Positions 48,173 through 57,625 of a stretch of 64,000 bases of DNA are shown piece by piece (positions within the stretch are counted from its first letter, which is position 1; every line of letters starts with the position of its first letter). Below the pieces are notes generated by a model. It was not told where the DNA came from, searched no databases, and saw only the letters and a list, made by a program, of their open reading frames with translations. The translations under genes were made by a program, and so were the position numbers. The stretch lies in the NCBI GenBank assembly GCA_025499705.1, contig JAFMVE010000006.1:1-64000 (forward strand). The letters are read 5' to 3'. This stretch comes from Carboxylicivirga caseinilyticus. GTDB lineage: Bacteria; Bacteroidota; Bacteroidia; Bacteroidales; Marinilabiliaceae.

Positions 48173-49591
48173 TTAGCTTAAATATTCATGTACTTTTTCA
48201 GCGGCTTCACGTCCTTTGGCAATGGCAGTTACCACCAAACTGGCACCATTTGAAGCATCACCTGCAGCAAAAACTTTTGCTTGGCTTGTTTGGTAATTAC
48301 CGTCCACTTTAATATTGCCACGTCCGTCAAGCTCAAGGCCGAATTCGTTAACAATACCTTCGTGAACAGGACTCACAAAACCCATCGATAACAATATCAA
48401 TTCTACATCCATAATTTCAGTAGTATCGGGTTTTTCAGCCATTTTCCACTGGCCTTTATCATCTTTGCTCCATTCCACTTCAACAAGCTCCACCTGTTTC
48501 AATTGACCATTCTCACCAATAAAACGTTTGGTGTTCAGGCTCCAGCGTCTTTCGCATCCTTCTTCGTGCGAAGTAGATGTTTTAAGTACTGTTGGCCAGT
48601 AAGGCCATGGGTTGCCCGCAGCACGTTCTTTTGGAGGCTTAGGTAAGATCTCAATTTGAGTCACTGATTTAGCTTTCTGACGAATAGATGTTCCAACGCA
48701 GTCACTACCTGTATCACCACCACCAATTACCAATACATTTTTACCTGTGGCAATCAAACGCTCACCATTGGTAAATTGCTCACCACGGTTTACTTTGTTT
48801 TGTTGTTTTAGAAAATCCATCGCAAAATGAATTCCATTCAATTCACGACCTTCAGCCGGTAAATCGCGTGGTTTCATGGCGCCGATAGTAAGAACAACCG
48901 CATCGAATTCTTTTAACAATTCTTCACCAGTTACATCTTCACCTACAGCAGTATTAGTTTTAAAAATGATGCCTTCTTGCTCAAAAATGGCTAAGCGGCG
49001 ATCAATAACTTTTTTATTTAGTTTGAAATCAGGAATACCATAACGTAATAATCCACCAATGGCATCATCCTTTTCGAACAAAGTAACAGTATGACCAGCC
49101 TGATTTAATAGGTCGGCAGCCGACATTCCTGCAGGTCCCGATCCAACCACAGCTACTTTTTTACCTGTTCTGTATTCTGGTATGCGAGGTTGAACAAAGC
49201 CTTCTTTAAAAGCTTTTTCAACAATAGAGGCTTCATTTTCGCGAATGGTTACAGCTTCTTTGTGAATTGCCAAAACACATGATTTCTCGCATGGGTTAGG
49301 ACAAATACGACCTGTAAATTCAGGAAAACTATTGGTTGAGTGAAGAATATCGCTGGCCAGTTTCCATTCTTCCTTGTAAACTGCGTCTTGCCATTCAGGA
49401 ATTTTACTTCCTACCGGACAAGCCCAGTGACAGAATGGAATTCCACAGTCCATGCATCGTGATGCCTGAAGGACGCGATCTTCCTGGTTTAGTGTTTGCT
49501 CAACTTCACCATAATCATCTACACGCTCACTAATGGGGCGGTTGCCACCTTCTTTTCGTGCTATATTCATGAATCCTTTTGGATCTGCCAT
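48173..49591 (-). CDS. gltD: Glutamate synthase small (beta) subunit
   Basis: The 472-aa flavoprotein passes electrons from NADPH to the large subunit, which makes two glutamates from glutamine and 2-oxoglutarate. Two N-terminal Cys groups (CMDCGIPFCHWACPVG and GRICPNPCEKSC) bind 4Fe-4S clusters. FAD-binding GSGPAGMSAADLL and the NADPH-binding GGGDTGSDCVGT follow. It is downstream of gltB by 92 bp, which hold a hairpin. Confidence 0.95.
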   Translation of the reverse strand: MADPKGFMNIARKEGGNRPISERVDDYGEVEQTLNQEDRVLQASRCMDCGIPFCHWACPVGSKIPEWQDAVYKEEWKLASDILHSTNSFPEFTGRICPNPCEKSCVLAIHKEAVTIRENEASIVEKAFKEGFVQPRIPEYRTGKKVAVVGSGPAGMSAADLLNQAGHTVTLFEKDDAIGGLLRYGIPDFKLNKKVIDRRLAIFEQEGIIFKTNTAVGEDVTGEELLKEFDAVVLTIGAMKPRDLPAEGRELNGIHFAMDFLKQQNKVNRGEQFTNGERLIATGKNVLVIGGGDTGSDCVGTSIRQKAKSVTQIEILPKPPKERAAGNPWPYWPTVLKTSTSHEEGCERRWSLNTKRFIGENGQLKQVELVEVEWSKDDKGQWKMAEKPDTTEIMDVELILLSMGFVSPVHEGIVNEFGLELDGRGNIKVDGNYQTSQAKVFAAGDASNGASLVVTAIAKGREAAEKVHEYLS

Positions 49592-49611
49592 AATCTAATG
49601 TTTTAAAAGAA

Positions 49612-49661
49612 AAACCGGGACTGGTTCCATTGAACCACACTCGTTCTCATAATCCCGGTTT
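49612..49661 (-). terminator. Hairpin between gltB and gltD
   Basis: On the minus strand, AAACCGGGA (49653-49661) pairs with TCCCGGTTT (49612-49620), with an inner GGTTC/GAACC hairpin (49623-49636), and the stem runs into TTTTTCTTTT. This is a terminator-like structure inside an operon; partial readthrough would lower gltD relative to gltB. Confidence 0.6.
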
Positions 49662-49683
49662 GCTCTTAATTATTCTTTAAATA

Positions 49684-52600
49684 CTATTCTCTAATAAATG
49701 GAGCGTCTTCTGTTTCACGCAACTTTTTCTCAAGCTCTTTGATTTTTTGTTCCTGTAACACTTTTTTGTACTCAAATGGAATTACCTTCACAAATTTAGG
49801 TAAGTACTGTGTCCAGTTAACTAATATATCCTGAGCTTTTTCACTATTGGTGTGTAATAAATGCTTATTCAACAGAAACTGCAATTCCTGAATATCGGCA
49901 TGATCTTCAACTGGAGTTAGGTCAACCAACCCTTTATTGCAGTAATAGTCAAAGTTTCCATCTTCATCAAGCACATAAGCAATACCGCCACTCATACCAG
50001 CTGCGAAGTTACGTCCGGTTTTACCCAGTACAGCAACACGTCCGCCAGTCATATATTCACAACAGTGATCTCCCACTCCTTCAACTACAGCATACGCACC
50101 TGAGTTACGCACAGCAAAACGTTCTCCGGCAACACCTCTTACATAAACAAAACCATCTGTAGCACCGTATAAAACTGTGTTACCGATAATAATGTTTTCT
50201 TCAGGTACAAAATCTGAACCATGAGGAGGAACCACAATGATTTTACCTCCAGACAGACCTTTACCCATGTAATCGTTGGCATCACCTTCTAATTTAAAAC
50301 TAACACCTCGGCTAAGGAATGCTCCGAAACTTTGTCCGGCAGATCCTTTAAAGGTACAGTTGATAGTATTTTTAGGTAAACCTTCTTCACCATATTTTTT
50401 CGATACTTCACCAGATAGCATTGCTCCAACAGTACGGTCAACATTGTTAATGTCTTTGGCAATCCATACTTTTTGCTGGTTCAATAATGCTGGCTGAGCC
50501 ATCTTAATTAAACTACGATCAAGAACTTCATCAATTTTATGATCCTGAACAGTAGTGTTTTTGATTGGATATTTCTTACCCTCTTCAGGGAAGAATAGCA
50601 ATTTGCTTAAATCGATACCTTTCGATTTCCAGTTGCTTACTTCTTTATTTTGTTCAAGTAAGTCGCTTCGTCCAATGATTTCATCCATTGATTTGTAACC
50701 CAGCTCGGCAAGAATTTCACGAACTTCCTGAGCAATGAAGTTGAAGAAATTAACAACGTACTTGTATTTACCAATGAAACGTTTTCTTAATTCTTCATCC
50801 TGGGTTGCAATACCGGCAGGACAAGTATTTAAATGACACTTACGCATCATGATACAACCTAAGGTTACCAATGCAGAAGTTGCAAAACCATATTCTTCAG
50901 CTCCCAGCATAGCCATTTTTACAACGTCCAAACCAGTTTTTAACTGACCATCAGTTTGAATTTTAACCCTGCCTCTAAGGTTATTCATAACTAACGTTTG
51001 TTGTGTTTCAGACAAACCAATCTCAACAGGTAAACCAGCATGTTTGATGGAACTTGTTGGACTTGCTCCAGTACCACCTTCAGTACCGCTGATTACGATA
51101 AGGTCAGCATGAGCTTTGGCAACGCCGGCAGCTACCGTACCTACTCCGTTCTCAGAAACCAGTTTCACACTGATTCGGGCAGTAGGATTGGTATTTTTTA
51201 AGTCGTAAATCAACTGAGCCAGATCCTCGATAGAATAAATGTCATGGTGAGGAGGAGGTGAAATTAAAGTAATACCTGGAGTTGAGTTACGCAAGCGAGC
51301 GATAATCTTATCAACTTTAAATCCTGGCAACTGACCACCTTCACCTGGTTTAGCCCCCTGTGCAATTTTGATCTGAAGTTCATCAGCATTCACCAGGTAG
51401 TTATTGGTTACACCAAAACGTCCACTGGCAATCTGTTTGATAGAACTTCGTGCATCACTCTTGAAACGTTGAGCATCTTCACCACCTTCACCGGTATTAC
51501 TTCTACCGCCAATGGTATTCATGGCTCTTGCCATAGCTTCGTGTGCTTCTCTTGAAATGGAACCATAAGACATTGCTCCAGTTACAAAACGCTTCATGAT
51601 GGCTTCAACAGGTTCAACTTCACTAATGTCAATTGACTTGCCTTTGCGAAGTTTCATCAATCCTCTTAAGAAGAGAGGAGTTTGATTGTCATGATCAACT
51701 TGTTGGCTATATTCTTTATATTTCGAATAATCGTTTTGTGATGTAGCCCACTGAAGTAATCCTATCGTTTCAGGATTCCATCCGTGTTTTTCACCGTACT
51801 TACGATAAGCATAGCTTCCTTTTGAATCAAATGGATTTTTATTGAAAGTTGGTGCAAATGCTTTGGCATGATCAATTGCACTCTCTTTTGCAATTTCTTC
51901 AAATCCAATTCCTCCAATTTTAGAAGGTGTTCCAACAAAGCACTTATTAATAACTTGCTCTGAGATACCTAAAGCTTCAAATATTTGAGCACCGTGATAA
52001 CTTCTCAAGGTACTAATACCCATTTTTGAGAAAATCTTCAATAAACCTTTATCAATTGACTTGATATAGTTTTTACGGGCTGTACTGAAGTCAACATCAA
52101 TATTACCTTTAGATGTAAGATCATCCAAAATAGCAAAACTTACATAAGGATTAATTACACTGGCACCATATCCTAATAAAAGTGCAAAGTGCATTACTTC
52201 TCTGGCTTCTCCTGTTTCAACAACTAAACCAACCTGCATACGCTTCTGAGCTTTGATCAGGTGATGATGTGTTGTTGCTACAGCAAGTAACGAAGGAACT
52301 GGTGCATGTTCAGCATCAATATCTTTATCACTAAGAATAATATAATTTTTTCCTTCATCAACGGCTTTTTCAGCTGCTGCGCATATGGCATCAATTGCTT
52401 TTTCAAGACCTTTGCTGCCATCTTTGACTTTGTATACCATTGGAATGGTAACATGAGTAAATTCTTCGCGACGGAAATCTTTGATTTTTGCCAAATCATT
52501 GTTTGTCATGATTGGGCTTTCGAACTTGATTGATCTGCACTGTGAAGGTTCTTCACTAAGCAAGTTCTTTGATACAGATCCGATATAATTTGTTAATGCC

Positions 52601-54204
52601 ATCACCAAGCCTTCGCGAATCGGGTCGATTGGCGGGTTGGTTACCTGGGCAAATAACTGACGGAAATATGAGAATAATCTCTGTGGCTTATCTGATAGAG
52701 CAGCTATTGGGGTGTCGTTACCCATCGAACCAATAGGTTCTCCAGCTGTCGTCGCCATTGGTTTTATAATTTGGTCGAAATCTTCCTTATTATAACCAAA
52801 TACTTTTAAATAGGTGTCAAATTTATCACCCAATTGCGATTTTACCGGATTATTAGAGGTAATCTCATGCAAGCGAATACGGTTTTCTTTCAACCAGTTT
52901 TCGTATGGATGACGTTTTGATAATTGTGATTTGATCTCCTGATCTGGGATAATAATACCCAGTTGAGTATCTACTAATAATAGCTTACCTGGTCTTAAAC
53001 GTCCTTTTTCTTTAATAGCTTCAGCAGGGAAGGTCTGAACACCTACTTCAGAACCCATTACAATCATATCATCCTTGGTAATCACATATCTGGAAGGACG
53101 TAATCCGTTACGGTCAAGTGTACCTCCAATATATCTACCGTCAGAGAAAACGATTGAAGCAGGACCATCCCATGGTTCCATGATAGTTGAGTGGTACTCA
53201 TAATAAGCTTTTAGACTTTTCGGAATTGGGTTTTTGCTGTTCCACGATTCCGGAATCAACATACTTAATGCATGAGGTAGTGTGCGACCTGTTAAGAACA
53301 GGAACTCCAATACGTTATCTAATGAAGCCGAGTCACTCTTATTTGGCTCTATAACCGGGAATAGCTTTTTGAGGTCATCTCCGAATAAATCCGATTCAAG
53401 TAAACTTTCTCTGGCTTGCATCCATAAACGGTTTCCTTTAATAGTGTTAATCTCACCATTATGAGCCATAATACGGAAAGGCTGTGCCAGATCCCATGTA
53501 GGGAATGTATTAGTACTAAACCGTGAGTGAACCAATGAAATGGCACTCTTAACATTTGGATTTTTTAGATCAAGATAATATTGCCCCAATTGTTCAGGGG
53601 TAAGCATACCTTTATATATAAATATCTTTGATGATAAACTAGGAATATAAAAAGCTTCTTTTTCACTTAAGTCAGATTGACGAATCGTGTTTTCTGCTTG
53701 TTTTCTGGCAAGATAAAGTTTTCTTTCCAGCAAGTCCTGTTCGTAGTTGCCTTTAACAAATATCTGACGGATAACTGGTTCTGTGCTTTGGGCTATTTCT
53801 CCAATCACACTGCTATCTACCGGTACATCGCGATATCCGATTAGTTCGAGTCCTTCCGTGAGAATGAATTTGTCTAGTATTTCGAGGCATTTATGTGCTT
53901 CTTTTTCATCTGTTGGTAAAAAAACCAACCCGGTTCCATATTTACCTTTTTCCGGTAGGTTAAAACCACAAGATTTACAAAAGTCATGTGGAACCTGCAT
54001 CAATATACCTGCACCGTCACCCGATTTATTATCCGAACTTTCTGCTCCTCGGTGGGTCATATTGGTTAATACCTCTAAACCGCGTTTAACGATATCATTG
54101 GTTTGTTGTCCTTTAATGTTGGCAACAAATCCAATTCCACAATTGTCACGTTCATTGGCCGGGTCATACAAACCCTGAGGTTTTGGAAATCTTTTCTGCA
54201 TCAT
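49684..54204 (-). CDS. gltB: Glutamate synthase large (alpha) subunit
   Basis: The 1506-aa protein has the full set of GltB domains. The Ntn-type glutaminase has nucleophile Cys22 after a 21-residue propeptide (ERDNCGIGF), then the central domain, the FMN/3Fe-4S synthase domain (MSYGSISREAHEAMARAMN and GEGGEDAQR; Cys in CIMMRKCHLNTCPAG), and the C-terminal GXGXG beta-helix (SGGIAYVLDEDG, CCEYMTGGRVAVLGKTGRNFA region). It works with GltD to assimilate ammonia taken up by Amt. An AT-rich control region upstream carries its promoter. Confidence 0.97.
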   Translation of the reverse strand: MMQKRFPKPQGLYDPANERDNCGIGFVANIKGQQTNDIVKRGLEVLTNMTHRGAESSDNKSGDGAGILMQVPHDFCKSCGFNLPEKGKYGTGLVFLPTDEKEAHKCLEILDKFILTEGLELIGYRDVPVDSSVIGEIAQSTEPVIRQIFVKGNYEQDLLERKLYLARKQAENTIRQSDLSEKEAFYIPSLSSKIFIYKGMLTPEQLGQYYLDLKNPNVKSAISLVHSRFSTNTFPTWDLAQPFRIMAHNGEINTIKGNRLWMQARESLLESDLFGDDLKKLFPVIEPNKSDSASLDNVLEFLFLTGRTLPHALSMLIPESWNSKNPIPKSLKAYYEYHSTIMEPWDGPASIVFSDGRYIGGTLDRNGLRPSRYVITKDDMIVMGSEVGVQTFPAEAIKEKGRLRPGKLLLVDTQLGIIIPDQEIKSQLSKRHPYENWLKENRIRLHEITSNNPVKSQLGDKFDTYLKVFGYNKEDFDQIIKPMATTAGEPIGSMGNDTPIAALSDKPQRLFSYFRQLFAQVTNPPIDPIREGLVMALTNYIGSVSKNLLSEEPSQCRSIKFESPIMTNNDLAKIKDFRREEFTHVTIPMVYKVKDGSKGLEKAIDAICAAAEKAVDEGKNYIILSDKDIDAEHAPVPSLLAVATTHHHLIKAQKRMQVGLVVETGEAREVMHFALLLGYGASVINPYVSFAILDDLTSKGNIDVDFSTARKNYIKSIDKGLLKIFSKMGISTLRSYHGAQIFEALGISEQVINKCFVGTPSKIGGIGFEEIAKESAIDHAKAFAPTFNKNPFDSKGSYAYRKYGEKHGWNPETIGLLQWATSQNDYSKYKEYSQQVDHDNQTPLFLRGLMKLRKGKSIDISEVEPVEAIMKRFVTGAMSYGSISREAHEAMARAMNTIGGRSNTGEGGEDAQRFKSDARSSIKQIASGRFGVTNNYLVNADELQIKIAQGAKPGEGGQLPGFKVDKIIARLRNSTPGITLISPPPHHDIYSIEDLAQLIYDLKNTNPTARISVKLVSENGVGTVAAGVAKAHADLIVISGTEGGTGASPTSSIKHAGLPVEIGLSETQQTLVMNNLRGRVKIQTDGQLKTGLDVVKMAMLGAEEYGFATSALVTLGCIMMRKCHLNTCPAGIATQDEELRKRFIGKYKYVVNFFNFIAQEVREILAELGYKSMDEIIGRSDLLEQNKEVSNWKSKGIDLSKLLFFPEEGKKYPIKNTTVQDHKIDEVLDRSLIKMAQPALLNQQKVWIAKDINNVDRTVGAMLSGEVSKKYGEEGLPKNTINCTFKGSAGQSFGAFLSRGVSFKLEGDANDYMGKGLSGGKIIVVPPHGSDFVPEENIIIGNTVLYGATDGFVYVRGVAGERFAVRNSGAYAVVEGVGDHCCEYMTGGRVAVLGKTGRNFAAGMSGGIAYVLDEDGNFDYYCNKGLVDLTPVEDHADIQELQFLLNKHLLHTNSEKAQDILVNWTQYLPKFVKVIPFEYKKVLQEQKIKELEKKLRETEDAPFIRE

Positions 54205-54334
54205 ACTATCATCATTATGGAGAGTTACTCAACTACTTATCCCCTGAAAGGTGATTCTAATCTCTCTGTCGTTATGCCTGTAAAACATCTTTCATTTAGA
54301 AAGCGACAAGCATTTCCTTGTGAATAATCGTAAG

Positions 54335-54365
54335 CAAAAGTACAAATTTCAACATCAATCTCCAA
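54335..54365 (-). promoter_or_regulatory. Promoter of gltBD
   Basis: On the minus strand TTG (54363-54365), 20 bases, then TACTTTTG (54335-54342), a full Bacteroidota match. The leader to the gltB ATG is about 125 nt and holds no ORF of note. Confidence 0.6.
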
Positions 54366-54609
54366 CTATTTGAAGCTGTGAGGCGCTAATTTTATGACTT
54401 TTCGCATGTTTTGGCGCAGAGTTTGTGCAAAGGCGATTGGCTTAAAAAATGCAAATATTTTAATGACCCCCTTTTGAGAGAGGGGTGTAAATAATAAAAG
54501 TGTAAAAAAAATGTACCGTACCCCTATAAAATGATAGTATAACGAGTCAAAAAGTAAAAAAATGAAAAAATAACTGTCAAAAAATTAGGATATGAATTTT
54601 TTTTTCAGA

Positions 54610-54617
54610 TATATTTG
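54610..54617 (+). promoter_or_regulatory. Possible -7 element of the porin-glnB-amt operon
   Basis: TATATTTG is a perfect -7 box, 122 bp upstream of the porin ATG, but no TTG lies 19-21 bp further up. Weak -33 elements usually mean activator dependence. Confidence 0.4.
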
Positions 54618-54739
54618 CAGAGTACACCCCTCAGAAGTGAGGGTAAAGAGTTTAAAAAGTACTTTTTTTAGAATTAACTCCCCCAATCAACAATATTAAT
54701 AAGGCAAATATTAACTATTAATTAATTAACCACATTCCG

Positions 54740-55798
54740 ATGAAAAAGAATTTAATTTTAATTGCTTTGGGGCTTGCATTTGGTTTTTTTGCTAATGCTC
54801 AAGAAGAAGAAACACCAGGTTTAGAGATTACTGGATCTGTTGATACTTATTTTAAGTATGATTTCTCAGGTGAATCACAAATACCTACAAGTTTTGCAGG
54901 TGACCAGAACTCAGTTTCAATAGGTATGATTGACCTTGGAATTTCTCAAACTGTAGGTAAGGCTTCGTTTGTTGGTGAAATTTCTTTCGGTCCTAGAGGT
55001 CAGATCGAATCTTTGCCAGAATATGGATATTTTAATATTCAAAATCTTTATGTGAGCTATGCATTAAGCGATTTAGTTACTCTTACAGCAGGTTACATGG
55101 GTACTTTTATTGGATATGAAGTAATTAGCCCGGCAGCTAATTTCAACTACTCAACATCTTATTTATTTACCAATGGCCCATTCCAAAACGCTGGTATTAA
55201 AGCTGATTTTGCCATTGCTGATAATTTTGGATTAATGGTAGGTTTATTCAACGACTGGAATATTTATACCGATTTTAATGGTGTATCTGACATAGGAGCA
55301 CAAGTATATTATGCACCTGCTGATGGTATGGATATTTATTTGAATGCTATCCATGGTTATAATGATGATGCTATCTATATGGGAGCTCCGGGAAAATCTA
55401 CTGAAATCGACTTAACTGCAGGTTTCCAGTTAGCTGATGCTTTTTATTTAGGAGTTAATGCTGCTACAGCTAGCTACGATTTGAATGATGGTAGTGAGGA
55501 AAAAGGTGGATTTTCAGGAATCGCAATTTATCCTCAATATTCTTTCTCTGATAAGGTAGCTTTAGGTTACAGAGGTGAGTATTTCGCATTCAAAGAAACA
55601 GAAGTTGCTGGTACAGCTATGGATGATGCATCAAATGTACTATCTAACACATTCACATTAAATTACTATGCCGGACCACTTACATTCTCTACTGAACTTC
55701 GTTTTGATAGCGCAAGCGAAGAGTGGTTTACTAAAGAGAATGGTGATCCAACAAAATCTGCTACACAATTTTTATTAGCAGCCATCTATAAATTTTAA
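54740..55798 (+). CDS. Outer-membrane beta-barrel porin
   Basis: The 352-aa protein has a signal peptide (MKKNLILIALGLAFGFFANA) and alternating amphipathic strands with aromatic girdles, such as SYALSDLVTLTAGYMGTFIGYE. It ends in a terminal Phe (AAIYKF), the outer-membrane barrel signal. It matches the Bacteroidota putative porin (bbp2/OmpL-like) group. Being the first gene before glnB and amt, it likely admits nitrogen compounds such as ammonium or small amides (inference). Confidence 0.85.
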   Translation: MKKNLILIALGLAFGFFANAQEEETPGLEITGSVDTYFKYDFSGESQIPTSFAGDQNSVSIGMIDLGISQTVGKASFVGEISFGPRGQIESLPEYGYFNIQNLYVSYALSDLVTLTAGYMGTFIGYEVISPAANFNYSTSYLFTNGPFQNAGIKADFAIADNFGLMVGLFNDWNIYTDFNGVSDIGAQVYYAPADGMDIYLNAIHGYNDDAIYMGAPGKSTEIDLTAGFQLADAFYLGVNAATASYDLNDGSEEKGGFSGIAIYPQYSFSDKVALGYRGEYFAFKETEVAGTAMDDASNVLSNTFTLNYYAGPLTFSTELRFDSASEEWFTKENGDPTKSATQFLLAAIYKF

Positions 55799-55864
55799 TT
55801 ATAAGCCAAAAGTGGTTAGTATATAATTGATTAACTGCTTAAAAATATACAATCCAAATCTATG

Positions 55865-55954
55865 AAAGTAATAGAGCATCCGAATAAAATTTAGTTAGCA
55901 CATAGCAACTACACCTTTATCACACACCACCTGGATGCTCTATTACTTTTTAAA
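55865..55954 (+). ncRNA. 17-bp perfect inverted repeat between porin and glnB
   Basis: AAAGTAATAGAGCATCC (55865-55881) is an exact reverse complement of GGATGCTCTATTACTTT (55933-55949), enclosing 51 bases, with a further inner hairpin GTTAGC/GCAAC and five Ts after the stem. It could be a terminator or attenuator that makes the porin more abundant than glnB-amt, or a stable 3'-UTR RNA. No frame is present. Confidence 0.5.
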
Positions 55955-55983
55955 GACAAACATGAACCATAAAAAATAACGCC

Positions 55984-56328
55984 ATGAAAAAAATTGAAGC
56001 AGTTATCCGTTTGTCACGTTTTGAAGCAGTTAAAGCTGCTCTTGAGGAACAGGATATTACTTTTTTCTCATACTGGGATGTGAGAGGTACCGGAGTGGCT
56101 CGCGAAGGTCATTTATACAGAGGTACACTATATGACACAAGTATTATTGAGCGTCGTCTTTTATCTATCATTGTTAGAGACGAGAATGCTGATAAAACTG
56201 TACAGGCAATTATTTCAGCTGCTAAAACAGGTGAAATAGGTGATGGTAGAGTATTCGTTTTCGATGTTGAAGATACATTCCGCATCAGAACTGGAGAGTC
56301 GGGACCTGAAACCCTTTATGAAAAGTAA
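55984..56328 (+). CDS. glnB: PII nitrogen regulatory protein
   Basis: The 114-aa protein is a PII signal protein. The T-loop EGHLYRGTLYD holds Tyr50, equivalent to the uridylylated Tyr51, and one residue is missing before it compared with E. coli GlnB; the second signature (GEIGDGRVFVFDVEDTFRIR) is normal. It binds ATP/ADP and 2-oxoglutarate. Placed directly before amt, it is a GlnK-type partner that blocks Amt when nitrogen is plentiful. Confidence 0.92.
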   Translation: MKKIEAVIRLSRFEAVKAALEEQDITFFSYWDVRGTGVAREGHLYRGTLYDTSIIERRLLSIIVRDENADKTVQAIISAAKTGEIGDGRVFVFDVEDTFRIRTGESGPETLYEK

Positions 56329-56367
56329 TTAACAACCTTAAGAAGAACACATTAAAACTTAGAAATT

Positions 56368-57558
56368 ATGGACGCAAACGGAGCATTAGATATTCTATGG
56401 GTCTTAATCGCCGGTATTTTAGTCTTTTTTATGCAGGCTGGATTCGCTATGGTAGAAGCAGGTTTTACCAGAGCTAAAAACGTTGGTAATATTATTATGA
56501 AGAACTTTATGGACTTCTCAATAGGTTCATTGGTTTTTTATGTAATTGGATATAGCATTATGTACGGAGGCGAAGGAGCTTTCTTTGGTGCATTTGATTT
56601 ATTTTATGACAAACCAGATGATTTACACAATTTATTCTTCCAAACAGTATTTGCCGCAACTGCAGCAACAATTGTTTCAGGAGCCATGGCTGAAAGAACA
56701 AAGTTCAGCACATATCTTGTGTTTTCATTGATCATTACAATGGTAATTTATCCTATTTCAGGTCACTGGGTATGGGGTGGCGGATGGTTAAGCGAGCTTG
56801 GCTTCCACGATTTCGCCGGTTCAACTGTAGTACACTCTGTTGGTGGATGGGCTGCTTTAGCTGGAGCTTGGATTATCGGTCCTCGTATTGGTAAATACAA
56901 TGGCAAAACTAATGCTATCCCTGGTCACAACATGGTATTAGGTGCTTTAGGTGTATTTATCCTTTGGTTAGGATGGTTCGGATTTAACCCAGGATCGCAG
57001 TTGGCAATTAGCGGTGATAATGCATATGCTGTTGCTTTAATCGTGATTACTACTAACCTGGCTGCTGCTGCTGGTGCTGCTGCAACAATGTTTGTAACCT
57101 GGTTCCGTTATGGTAAGCCTGATTTATCAATGACATTAAACGGTGCTTTGGCTGGTTTAGTTGGTATTACAGCTGGTTGTGATGCTGTATCACCTGAAGG
57201 AGCTATTGCAATTGGTGTTATTGCAGGTATTATTGTAGTTTTCTCAATTGAATTTATTGATAAAGTATTAAAGATTGATGATCCTGTAGGTGCTGTTTCA
57301 GTACATGGTGTTACAGGTGCTGTTGGAACATTATTAGTAGGTTTCTTTGCTACTGATGGTGGTGTATTCTACGGTGGTGGATTCTCATTACTAGGAGTAC
57401 AGGCATTAGGTGTTCTTTCTATTGGAGCCTGGGCATTTGGTTTGGGATTGATCTTATTTACTGTTCTTAAATATACAATGGGTCTTCGAGTTTCTGAACA
57501 AGAAGAACGTGAAGGACTTGACATTCATGAGCATGGACAAAGCTCATACAACTACTAG
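56368..57558 (+). CDS. amt: Ammonium transporter
   Basis: The 396-aa protein has 11 membrane helices; there is no cleavable signal. AmtB-type features are present: the NIIMKNFMDF region, the conserved Asp in HDFAGSTVVHSVGG with the first pore His, and SVHGVTGAVG with the second. It imports ammonium for GltBD. glnB lies 39 bp upstream. C-terminal tail (LRVSEQEEREGLDIHEHG) is the usual PII-contact region. Confidence 0.96.
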   Translation: MDANGALDILWVLIAGILVFFMQAGFAMVEAGFTRAKNVGNIIMKNFMDFSIGSLVFYVIGYSIMYGGEGAFFGAFDLFYDKPDDLHNLFFQTVFAATAATIVSGAMAERTKFSTYLVFSLIITMVIYPISGHWVWGGGWLSELGFHDFAGSTVVHSVGGWAALAGAWIIGPRIGKYNGKTNAIPGHNMVLGALGVFILWLGWFGFNPGSQLAISGDNAYAVALIVITTNLAAAAGAAATMFVTWFRYGKPDLSMTLNGALAGLVGITAGCDAVSPEGAIAIGVIAGIIVVFSIEFIDKVLKIDDPVGAVSVHGVTGAVGTLLVGFFATDGGVFYGGGFSLLGVQALGVLSIGAWAFGLGLILFTVLKYTMGLRVSEQEEREGLDIHEHGQSSYNY

Positions 57559-57589
57559 ACGTTGCGTTGTTTTACTATAATTGAAAGGG

Positions 57590-57625
57590 AAAGAGGCTGT
57601 ATCTAACGAGATACAGCCCTTTTCT
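57590..57625. terminator. Terminator between amt and aspartokinase
   Basis: GGCTGTATCT (57595-57604), loop AACG, AGATACAGCC (57609-57618), then CTTTT on the plus strand. On the minus strand the T-tract is poorer. Confidence 0.8.

Larger units (their letters stand above)
54205..54739. promoter_or_regulatory. Shared control region between gltBD and porin-glnB-amt
   Basis: This 535-bp AT-rich region is the control area for two divergent nitrogen operons. Besides the gltBD promoter it has GC islands in an A/T background. AGGGGTGTA (54481-54489) is the exact reverse complement of TACACCCCT (54623-54631), and TACCCCT occurs once between (54519-54525). CCCTCA-GAAG-TGAGGG (54627-54643) and CCCCCT ... 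AGAGGGG (54467-54486) are hairpins. No gene is seen. A regulator binding these repeats is possible (inference). Confidence 0.45.
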
